Assembly (NCBI GenBank): GCA_963728925.1
Contig: CAVSMB010000027.1
Location: 1 to 35,742, forward strand
Origin: JBBPZA01 sp963728925
GTDB lineage: Bacteria; Actinomycetota; Thermoleophilia; Solirubrobacterales; Solirubrobacteraceae
Reading direction: 5' to 3'
DNA length: 35,742 bases
Position numbers and translations under genes: made by a program. This document shows, piece by piece, positions 1 through 7,379 of this stretch (positions are counted from its first letter, which is position 1; every line of letters begins with the position of its first letter). The notes beneath the pieces were generated by a model, which was not told the DNA's origin, did not search any database, and saw only the letters and a program-made list of their open reading frames with translations.

Positions 1-6
1 GGGAAG

Positions 7-32
7 CCGGCCCCGGCGGCCCGCCGGGCCGG
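7..32 (+). terminator. GC-rich hairpin, probable terminator of the gene left of the window
   Basis: An 11-bp stem with one bulged C and a 3-nt loop (7-18 pairing with 22-32) lies just before the first gene. There is no T-tract, which is common for terminators in very GC-rich genomes. It probably ends an upstream transcript; a 5' UTR structure of the next gene is the alternative. Confidence 0.35.
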
Positions 33-48
33 AGTACGATCGTCCCAC

Positions 49-1317
49 ATGGCAGTCGAGGTGCAGGAGCAGGCCGCGATGCCCGCGGCGGTGCGAGCGC
101 TTGCCGAGGAGCTCCTGACCAGCATGCCGGCGCTCGCGAAAGCCATGGCGGATCACCTCCACGCCACCATGCCCGAGCTGGCGGGCAGCGATGACGAGGA
201 GCTGCAACCCAAGACGCGGGACAGCTGCGCCGCGAACATCGACCAACTGCTGCGGCTGATGAGACTCGGCGCCTCGCCCGATGCGTTCGTCGTGCCGGTG
301 GACGCCGCCGAGTACGTGCGCTCGTTCGTGCGCCGTGGGTTCGGTGTCCCCGGCCTGCTTCGCTCCTACCGCCTCGGGCACGCGTGGCTGTGGGACCGGT
401 GGTCGCACGAGCTCCAGGCTCGGATCGCGGACCACGACGAGCTCGCCGCGGCGCAGGATTCCAGCGCCGCCTTCATGTTCGCCTACGTCGACGGCATCTC
501 GGACGTGCTGGTCGAGGAATACGGCACCGAGCGTGAACGCATGATGCGCGGCGTCGCGCAGCTCCGCGCTGAGACGGTCCGCGCGATCCTTGCCGGCGAG
601 GCGATCGACGAGGAGGTCGCGGCCGGCCGGCTTGGCTACGAGCTGCGCCGGCATCACGTCGCGCTACGCGTGTGGAGCGCCACCAGCGAGGTGAGGGGGC
701 TCGAGCGCGCGGCGGGCGAGGCCGCAGCGGCCCTCGGCGCCGGCGAGCCGCTCTTCTTGCCCTCCGGAGTCGCGCGCCTGGACGTGTGGTGCGGCTCCTT
801 CGAGCCGGCGGCTACCGAACCGCTGGAGGCCTACCAGCCGCCACCAGGCATCCGAGTGGCCTTCGGCGCGCCGGGGCATCGTGTCGCCGGCTTCCGCCGA
901 TCGCATGCCGAGGCGGTGCAGGCTGCGCGCATCTCGGCGCTGGGCGGAGACGCTGCGCCGGCGGTCACCGGGTACCGGCATGTCGAGCTTGTGTCGCTGC
1001 TCGCGAGCGACCTCCCGCGCGCGCGGGTGTTCGTCGCCACTCAGCTCGGCCCGTTGGCCGTTCCTACCGAGCCGGCCGAGCGACTTCGCGAGACGGTCCG
1101 CGCATACCTCGCCGCCGGCTGCAGCAGCACCCGTGTCGCCAAGGAGCTCTTCGTCCACCAGAACACCGTGGCCAACCGCGTCAAGCGCGCCGAGGAGCTG
1201 CTTGGCCGGCGTGTAACCGACAGCTCCATCGAGCTGACCTGCGCGCTATCGCTCGTCTCTGCCCTGGGCCCGTCCCTGCTCAGCGAGGAAGCCGGGCGCG
1301 CCGACAACGCCGGTTAG
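49..1317 (+). CDS. PucR/CdaR-type helix-turn-helix transcriptional regulator
   Basis: The 422-residue product is a predicted cytoplasmic transcription regulator. The last ~60 residues form the PucR C-terminal HTH: a 'RETVRAYLAAGCSSTRVAKE' stretch followed by 'HQNTVANRVKRAEELLGR', the typical 'H-x-NT-x-x-R-x-x-R' recognition helix. The N-terminal ~170 residues are helical and resemble the RsbR-like sensor half seen in actinobacterial PucR homologues. The middle matches the GGDEF-like linker region only loosely. The ATG at 49 has no clear Shine-Dalgarno sequence, and a second in-frame Met occurs 10 codons later. It stands alone with a non-coding stretch downstream, so its target cannot be deduced. 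The family usually responds to a small metabolite, but the ligand is unknown here. Confidence 0.85.
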   Translation: MAVEVQEQAAMPAAVRALAEELLTSMPALAKAMADHLHATMPELAGSDDEELQPKTRDSCAANIDQLLRLMRLGASPDAFVVPVDAAEYVRSFVRRGFGVPGLLRSYRLGHAWLWDRWSHELQARIADHDELAAAQDSSAAFMFAYVDGISDVLVEEYGTERERMMRGVAQLRAETVRAILAGEAIDEEVAAGRLGYELRRHHVALRVWSATSEVRGLERAAGEAAAALGAGEPLFLPSGVARLDVWCGSFEPAATEPLEAYQPPPGIRVAFGAPGHRVAGFRRSHAEAVQAARISALGGDAAPAVTGYRHVELVSLLASDLPRARVFVATQLGPLAVPTEPAERLRETVRAYLAAGCSSTRVAKELFVHQNTVANRVKRAEELLGRRVTDSSIELTCALSLVSALGPSLLSEEAGRADNAG

Positions 1318-1342
1318 GCCGGCGACGCCGTCGCGCGAGTAT

Positions 1343-1364
1343 GCCGCGCCGCTTGTGGCGCGGC
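1343..1364 (+). terminator. Perfect 8-bp hairpin downstream of the PucR-type gene
   Basis: GCCGCGCC at 1343-1350 pairs with GGCGCGGC at 1357-1364 across a 6-nt loop, 25 bases after the stop codon. It has no U-tract. Position and stem strength fit a terminator. Confidence 0.4.
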
Positions 1365-1532
1365 CACAGGGGTCGTCCGGAGCTCTGGGGCCACAACCCA
1401 TTCCGGCCTCTCGAGCCCGCGCATAGCCTCGCCGGCATCGCTATGGAGCCCCCGACGACCGGAGATCAGCCACCGAAGGCAGTCATGCTCGAGACCGCTG
1501 GAGACATTCCCGTCGTGGGGCAAGCGGCAGAC

Positions 1533-1581
1533 CAGGAGCAGGCAGGAGCAGGCCAGGAGCAGGCCAGGGAGCAGGCCAGGG
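1533..1581. repeat. Short tandem direct repeats, unit about GGAGCAGGCCA
   Basis: Four imperfect copies of an approximately 11-base unit (core GAGCAGG) are seen in tandem, differing by one-base indels. The repeat lies in non-coding sequence. It could come from replication slippage or be a small cluster of protein-binding sites; nothing distinguishes these. Confidence 0.6.
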
Positions 1582-1666
1582 TGTTCCCGGGCGCGACACG
1601 GAGCCGAGACGATCAGGCTTCGTGGCGTTGCCTGGGCCGCCAGGCACTGTGAAAGCAGATCGGTTC

Positions 1667-1777
1667 ATGAGCAGCTCAGTTTCGACCGGGGCGTTCGCCG
1701 CCTACACCACCGCCCTCGGCGCCGACGCGGCAGCAGCCAGTGCGCTTCGATCCCTTGCTTTCGCGGCAGCCGCGTGA
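1667..1777 (+). CDS. Possible 36-residue ORF overlapping the LysR start region
   Basis: ATG at 1667 opens a short Ala/Ser-rich frame ending at TGA 1775-1777, which overlaps the GTG at 1774 (GTGA), one of two possible LysR starts. An in-frame GTG at 1649 would add six residues. The start lacks a good Shine-Dalgarno sequence and the peptide matches nothing I recognise. The overlap would allow translational coupling to the LysR gene, but the ORF may be chance. Confidence 0.2.
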   Translation: MSSSVSTGAFAAYTTALGADAAAASALRSLAFAAAA

Positions 1778-1782
1778 ACGCG

Positions 1783-2682
1783 ATGGAGCTTCGCCACCTC
1801 ACGTACTTCGTCGCGATCGCCGAGGAGGGCAGCTTCTCCCGCGCCGCGGAGCGACTCTGGGTCGCTCAGCCTGGACTGTCGACCCAGATCCGCCGGCTCG
1901 AGGACGAGCTCGGTATACAGCTCTTCGAGCGCCACCCGCGCGGGGTCGAGCCCACCGAGGCCGGCGAGCTCTTCCTCGATCGCGCCCGGGCGGTGCTCGC
2001 CGCCGCCGAGGTGGCACGCTCGACCGCCCGCGACCTGCAGGCGGGTCTTATGGGCAGCGTCAGCCTGGGGGTCGCCACCGGCACGGAGTGGCGGCTCCTG
2101 CCCGCGCTCCTCGCGAAGATCGGCGCCCAGCGGCCCGACGTCGAGCTCACCGTCGTCGAGTCCTACGCGGGAACGCTGCTTCGCGACCTGCGCGACCGGA
2201 GGTTGGACGCGGTCGTTGCGCCGTCGACCTTCGGCACGGCCGACTTCGCGCAAACGCCCGTGGGACGCGAGCCGTGGCTGGTGCTCGCCGGTTCGGGGCA
2301 TCGGCTCGCCGGAGGCTCGGGCCCCATTGCGGCAAACGAGCTGCGCGACGAAGCGTTCGTGGTAACGGGTCACCGAGACGGTGAGGCGTACGACCGGGCC
2401 GTTGCCAAGACACTCATGGCGGTCGGCGTCACGCCCGAGCTCCGGCGTGCCGGGTCGGGTCCCACACTCTTCGCCAGCGTCGCCTCGGGCGAAGCCCTCG
2501 CGCTGGCCACCTCGTCGTTCGCCGCCGGCGAGGGGATGGTCGCCCGGCCGCTGCAGCCCGAGCGGAAGGTCGGGTTCGCGCTCTTGCGGCGTGACGAACC
2601 GTCGCCGGCCCTCAAGGAGTTCATCCGCGTCGCGGAGACGATCGCCACGCCCGTCCGTCCAGCGCTCAGCGCGGTCGCCTGA
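1783..2682 (+). CDS. LysR family transcriptional regulator
   Basis: A 299-residue LysR-type regulator, the usual family length. Residues 1-60 are the winged HTH ('MELRHLTYFVAIAEEGSFSR', then 'AAERLWVAQPGLSTQIRRLE' and 'LGIQLFERHPRG'). The remainder is the periplasmic-binding-protein-like effector domain, with the typical 'GSVSLGVATG' opening near residue 90. I chose ATG 1783 because MELRHL is the canonical LysR N-terminus; GTG 1774 would add three residues. LysR regulators often control a divergent neighbour, but none lies upstream here. The frameshifted sigma factor follows after 11 bases and may be co-transcribed. The inducer and targets are unknown. Confidence 0.93.
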   Translation: MELRHLTYFVAIAEEGSFSRAAERLWVAQPGLSTQIRRLEDELGIQLFERHPRGVEPTEAGELFLDRARAVLAAAEVARSTARDLQAGLMGSVSLGVATGTEWRLLPALLAKIGAQRPDVELTVVESYAGTLLRDLRDRRLDAVVAPSTFGTADFAQTPVGREPWLVLAGSGHRLAGGSGPIAANELRDEAFVVTGHRDGEAYDRAVAKTLMAVGVTPELRRAGSGPTLFASVASGEALALATSSFAAGEGMVARPLQPERKVGFALLRRDEPSPALKEFIRVAETIATPVRPALSAVA

Positions 2683-2693
2683 GGCGGTAGGCC

Positions 2694-3409
2694 ATGGGTG
2701 ACGGCGAGACCAAGCAAGCGATGATCGAGTCCAACCTGGGCCTGGTCCACGCCCTGGCGGACGGTTATCGCGGGCGCGGCGTGCCGTACGACGACCTCAT
2801 GCAGGAAGGAACCGTAGGTCTCATGCGGGCCGTCGAGCGATTCGACGTGGACCGCGGCGTCAAGTTCTCGACCTACGCTGCGTGCTGGATTCGCCACGCG
2901 CTGGTCGATTCGCTCGATCAGGCGCACCTGATTCGGATGCCGGCCAAGGCGCAGAGGAGCATGACGGCGGTCAAGCGGGCCGAGGGCGAGCTTCGCGGGC
3001 GCACTCGAGGTGCTCCGACCGCGGAGGCGGTCGCCGAGCACACTGGCCTCAGCGCCGAGCGCGTCCGGTCACTGCGCGGCGCAGCCCGAGTGACGGCCTC
3101 GCTATACGAGCCGATCGGCGAGGAGGCACTCCGCTGGCCGAGCTGATCGCCGACCGCGATGCGGTCGACCCCTGGCGCCACCTGGACCGGCTCGAGCTGC
3201 GCCGGCGCGTATGGTCGTCTCTCAAGGCCCTTCCCAAGCGCCATCGTGAGGTCGTGGTCCGGCGGTACGGCCTGGCCGGCGGGGAGGCGCAGTCGCACGC
3301 GCAGATCGCCGCTGCACTGGGGATCGGGGACGAGCGCAGCCGCCAGCTCGAGCGTGAGGCCCTGCGCCGACTGCGCGAGCTCGAGGCCGGCCAGGAACAC
3401 GCCGCGTAG
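2694..3409 (+). pseudogene. Sigma-70 family RNA polymerase sigma factor, frameshifted
   Basis: Two frames together encode a sigma-70 factor of about 238 residues. The first frame, from ATG 2694, carries region 2 ('YDDLMQEGTVGLMRAVERFD', 'KFSTYAACWIRHAL') and region 3, then stops at 3146. The second frame continues with 'TPLAELIADRDAVDPW' and region 4 ('LPKRHREVVVRRYGLAGGEA', then an HTH ending 'RQLEREALRRLREL'). Adding one G to the GG at 3125-3126 joins them exactly through the expected 'E-E-G-T-P-L' linker. Region 1.1 is absent, so it is not the housekeeping factor and resembles group 2/3 alternative factors. It is either a recent pseudogene or a sequence with one lost base; both halves keep excellent codon use, which favours the latter. 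Confidence 0.85.
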
Positions 3410-3547
3410 CGCTTGACCGCGCTACGCGATCTGCACGGCCAACCCACGTGTCCGATACGCAAAGCGCATCGGTGCATAACGCGCACGTCTGGGAACGGGC
3501 AGCCGCGCGCCCCAGGTTGGTGCTGCACGCACACGGACCACGGAGGC

Positions 3548-3943
3548 ATGCAGTTCACCGCGATCGTCGGCGGCGTGAGCGGCGGCGGCACGCGCTTCCT
3601 GCGCGTGCTGCTCGCAACGCTCGACATTGCCGCGGCGGCCGTTGCGGTCATCTGGCCCGGTCCGACCGCCGAGGTGCTCGTCATCGTGATCGGCTTCTGG
3701 GCGATCTTCGGCGGCGTCGCCGAGCTGTGGGGAGCGTTCAGCCTCCGCTCAGGTTTGCTCGGGGTAGCCGGCGTCCTGTCGGTCCTGGCCGGCGTCGTCC
3801 TGATCGCCTCTCCCGGCATTAGCGCGGTCTCGCTCGCGATCATCATCGGGATCTACCTCACCGTGTACGGGATCTTGCTGCTCGTCGCCGCGGCGATGGC
3901 TCCCGCCGGCGGGCATGTCGGCGATCCGCTGACGAGCGGCTGA
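3548..3943 (+). CDS. HdeD/DUF308-like small membrane protein
   Basis: A 131-residue protein with four predicted membrane helices arranged as two similar hairpins, each containing the 'WP' or 'SPG' turn typical of DUF308/HdeD repeats ('DIAAAAVAVIWPGPTAEVLV' and 'SVLAGVVLIASPGISAVSLA'). HdeD proteins normally have three such hairpins, so this is a short version. HdeD is linked to acid-stress resistance in enterobacteria; the actinobacterial role is unknown. ATG 3548 is the best start, although the GGAGG before it is only one base away. A longer GTG/TTG-type start upstream gives non-membrane sequence with poor codon use. A strong hairpin follows at 3976-4014. Confidence 0.8.
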   Translation: MQFTAIVGGVSGGGTRFLRVLLATLDIAAAAVAVIWPGPTAEVLVIVIGFWAIFGGVAELWGAFSLRSGLLGVAGVLSVLAGVVLIASPGISAVSLAIIIGIYLTVYGILLLVAAAMAPAGGHVGDPLTSG

Positions 3944-3975
3944 CCACCAAGCCTCCAACCCGAGAAGCACGCGAT

Positions 3976-4014
3976 CCGCGGCCTGAGCGGGCAACGAGCC
4001 CGCTCAGGCCGTGG
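3976..4014 (+). terminator. Strong intrinsic-type hairpin after the HdeD-like gene
   Basis: GGCCTGAGCGGG at 3980-3991 pairs perfectly with CCCGCTCAGGCC at 3999-4010 across a 7-nt loop. The stem extends outward to 3976/4014 with one G-U pair. It starts about 30 bases after the stop codon. There is no T-tract. The remaining ~210 bases before the next gene show nothing further. Confidence 0.7.
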
Positions 4015-4223
4015 CTTGAGCGAGGCCGGTCCGATTCCTGTGGTCTGGCGGGAGGGATCAGGACGCTTGCCCGGCACTGGCTTCGGAGCGCCCACGATCG
4101 CCGGGCAATCAGCCCATCCCGGAGACCAATACGCGAGACGTATGGCGCAGCGCCCCAGGGTTATACGAAATCGACGGCCGCGACCGCATGCTCTGCAAAC
4201 ACCCCCAAGCCCAGGAGGACCGC

Positions 4224-4652
4224 ATGTCGTCGTTATCGGACAGCTTCAGGAAGCTCGCAGACCAGATCGACGAGGCCGACGCCAATGTCAAGACCGCTTC
4301 GTCACAGGGCAAGGCCGAGCTGCAGGCCAAGGTGGACGAGGCGCGCAAGCGCGCCGACGAGCAGTCGGCTCAGCTTCGCGCCAGGGCCGAGGAGGCCTCC
4401 GATCGGGCCAGCAGCGGCTGGCAAGAGGTCCAGAACGACTGGAACGTGCACGTCGATCGCCTCCGTCAGCACATCGACCAGAAGAAGGCCGACCTCGACC
4501 GCAACGAGGCGGAGCTCGACGCGGAGTACGCGGAGAGCGACGCGGCGGACGCGATCGACTTCGCGGCGGCCGCCATCGAGGAGGCGCAGTACGCGGTCCT
4601 CGATGCCACGCTCGCTCGCGCCGACGCCGACGCCCTCGCGACGACCGCTTAG
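4224..4652 (+). CDS. Coiled-coil hypothetical protein
   Basis: A 142-residue, soluble, highly charged protein rich in Ala, Glu, Asp, Lys and Arg and almost devoid of aromatic residues. Heptad-like spacing over nearly the whole length predicts long amphipathic helices or a coiled coil ('ELQAKVDEARKRADEQSAQL'). The start at ATG 4224 is well supported: a perfect AGGAGG lies at 4213-4218, five bases upstream. No catalytic motif is visible. Similar proteins are common, unstudied, in soil actinobacteria. A very strong hairpin 63 bases after the stop may end its transcript. Confidence 0.8.
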   Translation: MSSLSDSFRKLADQIDEADANVKTASSQGKAELQAKVDEARKRADEQSAQLRARAEEASDRASSGWQEVQNDWNVHVDRLRQHIDQKKADLDRNEAELDAEYAESDAADAIDFAAAAIEEAQYAVLDATLARADADALATTA

Positions 4653-4695
4653 CGCGACCGATCGACACGACCCGCGACCGGGTTAGGCGATCACG

Positions 4696-5244
4696 TTGAC
4701 CACATCAACCAACGGACCCGCGGCCGGGCCTCGCCCGGCCGCGGGTCGGCTTCACCGCTGGGTCCTGCCGGTCAAGCTGCCCAAACCCGTCAATCCGGCG
4801 CTGGTGGAGCAAGCCGAGGACCGCGCCGAATACGCACAGAACCGGCTCGCGGACAAGATCACCGCGTTCTCGGGCTCGATGGCTTTCGTGTACATCCACG
4901 TCATCTGGTTCGGATGCTGGATCGGCTTCGGCGTCGAGAAGTACCCGTTCGGCCTGCTGACGATGATCATCTCGCTCGAGGCGATCTTCCTCTCGACCTT
5001 CGTCATGATCAGCCAGAACCGGGCCGACGCCAAGCGGCAGGTGGTCGCCGACGAGGAATGGAAGACCGTGCAGCAAGAGGACCGGCAGAATGAGCAGCTG
5101 CTCCACCTCTCGGAGCAGATCCTGGCGCTCACGAGCGAGATCCACACTTCGGGCCGTCCGACGCAGACCGATCCTCAACAGAACGGGCGGCTCCTCGAGC
5201 GCGCGAGGCGCACGCTCGCCGAGGTCCGGCATCAATCCACCTGA
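4696..5244 (+). CDS. DUF1003 domain membrane protein
   Basis: DUF1003 proteins have two membrane helices within a conserved 'RLADKIT-F-GS' to 'MISQNR' block. Here the helices are 'MAFVYIHVIWFGCWIGF' and 'FGLLTMIISLEAIFLSTFVM', followed by the hallmark 'ISQNRADAKRQ' and a charged C-terminal helix. Function is unknown in general. The TTG at 4696 gives 182 residues, but the codons just after it form a perfect terminator-like hairpin (4715-4747), so translation may begin downstream, for example at GTG 4804, which still retains the whole domain. The 3' end overlaps the possible start of the DUF1345 gene, suggesting coupled expression of two membrane proteins. Confidence 0.82.
   Translation: MTTSTNGPAAGPRPAAGRLHRWVLPVKLPKPVNPALVEQAEDRAEYAQNRLADKITAFSGSMAFVYIHVIWFGCWIGFGVEKYPFGLLTMIISLEAIFLSTFVMISQNRADAKRQVVADEEWKTVQQEDRQNEQLLHLSEQILALTSEIHTSGRPTQTDPQQNGRLLERARRTLAEVRHQST
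4715..4747 (+). terminator. Perfect 15-bp hairpin at the 5' end of the DUF1003 frame
   Basis: GACCCGCGGCCGGGC (4715-4729) pairs perfectly with GCCCGGCCGCGGGTC (4733-4747) across a 3-nt loop. It lies 63 bases after the stop of the coiled-coil gene and inside the annotated N-terminus of DUF1003, where it would encode low-complexity 'GPAAGPRPAAGR'. A terminator for the upstream gene, or an attenuator for DUF1003, is more likely than coding sequence. Confidence 0.5.
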
Positions 5245-5866
5245 GACTTCGGCGGGAACCCGCATCGCCGCGGCGTTCGTCGCGGGGAACCTGATCGCCC
5301 TTCCCGTCGCTGCGCTCAGCTCGTGGTGGCTCTTTCCCCTCCTCGCGTGGGACTTCGCGTGCATCATCTACGAGTGCTGGGTCTGGCGGACGATCTGGAG
5401 TCGCGACGGCGCGAGCACCGCGAAGGTCGCCGTGCGAGTCGATCCCACCCGCCCGGTTGCCGACGTGCTCGTCCAGGTGGCGGCGGTCGCCAGCCTGGTC
5501 GCGGTCGGGGTGGTCCTCGGCCAGGCGGCGGACCGCCATGGTGCGGAGCAGGTCCTGCTTGCGGCCCTCGGAGTGGTGTCGGTGGCGCTCTCGTGGGTGG
5601 TCGTCCACACCGTGTACACGCTGCGCTACGCCCGGCTCTATTACACGCCGCCCGTAGGTGGCGTCGAGTTCAACGGCCCGGAGGAGCCGCGCTTCAGCGA
5701 CTTCGCGTACCTCGCCTTCACCCTCGGTATGACCTTTCAGGTCTCGGACACGAACCTGCAGACCAACCGCTTCCGCAAGCTCGCGTTGGGCCAGTCGCTG
5801 CTGTCCTACTTGTTCGGGACGGTCATCGTCGCCGCGACGGTGAACCTGATCGTGAGCCTGGGCTAG
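5090..5866 (+). CDS. DUF1345 family membrane protein (start uncertain)
   Basis: The domain runs from about 5258 to the stop. It has the DUF1345 signature 'SWVVVHTVYTLRYARLYY', then 'GVEFNGPEEPRFSDFAYLAF' and 'GMTFQVSDTNLQ', with about five membrane helices. Function is unknown. The only in-frame start codon before the domain is ATG 5090, which gives 258 residues but overlaps the DUF1003 gene by 155 bases; its first ~55 codons are Ser/Arg-rich with atypical third positions, so they are probably not translated. A non-standard start or a sequencing indel near 5244 is possible. Its stop codon overlaps the stop of the thiolase remnant on the other strand. Confidence 0.75.
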   Translation: MSSCSTSRSRSWRSRARSTLRAVRRRPILNRTGGSSSARGARSPRSGINPPETSAGTRIAAAFVAGNLIALPVAALSSWWLFPLLAWDFACIIYECWVWRTIWSRDGASTAKVAVRVDPTRPVADVLVQVAAVASLVAVGVVLGQAADRHGAEQVLLAALGVVSVALSWVVVHTVYTLRYARLYYTPPVGGVEFNGPEEPRFSDFAYLAFTLGMTFQVSDTNLQTNRFRKLALGQSLLSYLFGTVIVAATVNLIVSLG

Positions 5867-6060
5867 GACGCCGCCGGGTTCTCGAGCACGAGCGCCACGC
5901 CCTGGCCCGAGCCGACGCAGACGCAGACGCAGACGCCGAGCACGCCGTACCGGGCCTGGCGCTCGCCTAGCTCGGTGGCGAGCGTGAGCACGTAGCGCGT
6001 CCCGGACGATCCGAACGGGTGGCCGATCGCCACCGCGCCGCCGATGGCGATCTGTCGCCC
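5863..6060 (-). pseudogene. Thiolase C-terminal remnant
   Basis: The minus strand encodes about 65 residues matching the extreme C-terminus of acetyl-CoA acetyltransferase/thiolase. The active-site 'GHP' block is present ('GGAVAIGHPFGSSGTRYVLT'), as is the terminal 'GSGQGVALVLEN'. Codon use is normal for this genome. The first ~330 residues of a thiolase are missing: upstream of 6060 the similarity stops abruptly. The catalytic Cys loop 'C-V-G-x-G-Q' is expanded to a repeated Val-Cys stretch by a hexanucleotide repeat. This is a decayed, 5'-deleted gene. The following bases to 6233 hold no recognisable gene. Confidence 0.8.
5914..5936. repeat. Hexanucleotide microsatellite (GACGCA)n in the thiolase remnant
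   Basis: Three full copies of GACGCA plus a partial fourth. On the minus strand this reads as repeated Val-Cys codons and adds about four residues to the thiolase Cys loop. It looks like slippage expansion. Confidence 0.8.
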
Positions 6061-6233
6061 GGAGTGATGACGCCGTAGCCGGCCACTGCTCGTGCCGCTG
6101 CTCGCGCGAGCCCAAACGGCGCAACCATCGGACCCTCCGCGCGTTCTGGGATGACGGAGCTCCACTGGATCTCCGCCGAAGCCGCCGCGCGCTATGCGGC
6201 CGGCTCGGGTCCTTCTCAGCCAGACCTCCCTCC

Positions 6234-7352
6234 GTGTCCTCGCCCCCTCGACCTCTCCCCACCGTTTTCGCGCCCGCCGGTGTCGCGGCGCGGCCGGGCA
6301 GGGCCCCGGCCGCGCTCGTGGCGTCGATAGCGCTCGCCCTCGCCGCCCTCGTCGCACCGCAGGGCGCCCTCGCCGCGCCGCGCGCGGTGCTCGCCGACCC
6401 GGCGAACCTCGGCCGCGGGCCCGCCCCCGTGCAGGACAGCGTGCTTCGCGGCGGGGCGCCAACCGCCCGCAGCGCGACGCTGCGGGCCGATCCCGTGCGC
6501 TCTGACCGCGGCGACGTGGTTCGCATCGCCGTGTCGGCGCGCTTCGGCGGTCAGGGTCGCGGCGCGGCGAAGAGCTGGGCGAACTTCTTCGCCGGGCTGC
6601 TCCACGGCTCCGAGCTCAAGCAGCTGAAGGTCTACTTGGCGGCGGTGAGCGAGGTCCGGGCCCTCTGCGGGCGGCGCTCGGACGGGTGCTACTCGCCGCG
6701 CGACCGCACGCTGGTGATCCCGGGCGAGCGCCCGCCTGACGGCGTAGCGCCCGAGGAGATCGCCGCCCACGAGTACGGGCACCACATCGCCAACTCCCGC
6801 AGCAACGCGCCGTGGCCGGCGCTGGACTGGGGCACCAAGCGCTGGTCGACGAACCAGGCCATCTGCCAGCGGGTGCGCGCTCGCGAGGTCTTCCCCGGCG
6901 ACGAGGGTCGCCGGTACCGGCTCAACCCGGGCGAGGCGTTCGCGGACTCCTACCGCGTGCTCGTCGGCGGCGCCTGGTCGGGACTCTTCGACCGGTCGTT
7001 CGCGCCCAACTCCGCCGACCTCGCGCTCATACGCCGGGACATCCTCGACCCGTGGCGCGACAACCGCGTCGAGGTGCGCCGCGGCTCCTTCTCGCCCGGC
7101 GGCCTCTCGGTCCAGCGCTTCGGACTCGCCGTCGCGCTCGATGGCCGCCTCAAGCTTTCGCTGAAGGGCGAGCGCGGCCAGGACCTCGACCTCTACCTGC
7201 TCGACGGAGCCGGCCGCCGCCTCTCGGCCAAGGACAACGCCGGCCCAGAGGAGGCGGTCACGGGGGACCTCTGCGGCCTGCGGCGCGTCACCGTCGCGGT
7301 GCGACGGGCGAAGGGCGCCGGGCGCTTCCGCCTGGAGGCCTCCCACCCCTGA
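6234..7352 (+). CDS. Secreted zincin-like (HExxH) metalloprotein with C-terminal PPC-like domain
   Basis: A 372-residue exported protein. A basic N-terminus and a hydrophobic core around residues 25-47 ending 'QGALA-AP' form a signal peptide. The central region has the zinc motif H179-E-Y-G-H183 followed by 'NPGEAFADSY', where E234 is placed to be the third ligand as in gluzincins. Cys145 and Cys152 may pair. The last ~80 residues ('LDLYLLDGAGRRLSA') look like a small beta-sandwich of the bacterial pre-peptidase C-terminal type. I cannot name a peptidase family. Start GTG 6234 was chosen because it precedes the signal peptide; no strong ribosome site is visible. Likely acts outside the cell on an unknown protein substrate. 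Confidence 0.78.
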   Translation: MSSPPRPLPTVFAPAGVAARPGRAPAALVASIALALAALVAPQGALAAPRAVLADPANLGRGPAPVQDSVLRGGAPTARSATLRADPVRSDRGDVVRIAVSARFGGQGRGAAKSWANFFAGLLHGSELKQLKVYLAAVSEVRALCGRRSDGCYSPRDRTLVIPGERPPDGVAPEEIAAHEYGHHIANSRSNAPWPALDWGTKRWSTNQAICQRVRAREVFPGDEGRRYRLNPGEAFADSYRVLVGGAWSGLFDRSFAPNSADLALIRRDILDPWRDNRVEVRRGSFSPGGLSVQRFGLAVALDGRLKLSLKGERGQDLDLYLLDGAGRRLSAKDNAGPEEAVTGDLCGLRRVTVAVRRAKGAGRFRLEASHP

Positions 7353-7379
7353 CCGGGGTCGGGCAGTAGCCTGCCGCAC

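Larger units (their letters stand above)
1318..1773. other. Non-coding stretch between the PucR-type and LysR genes
   Basis: About 455 bases without a convincing gene. It contains a hairpin at 1343-1364, a cluster of short direct repeats at 1533-1581 and a possible small ORF at 1667-1777. Longer open frames crossing it have poor codon bias and are shadows. Confidence 0.5.

Noticed and set aside
672..1652. Long Arg-rich frame over the PucR-type gene
   Set aside because: Composition is Arg/Ala/Gly shadow translation; the overlapping frame has clear family motifs.
5129..6526. 465-residue minus-strand frame over DUF1345 and the thiolase stub
   Set aside because: Arg/Ala-rich shadow; the genuine thiolase stub is in a different minus frame.
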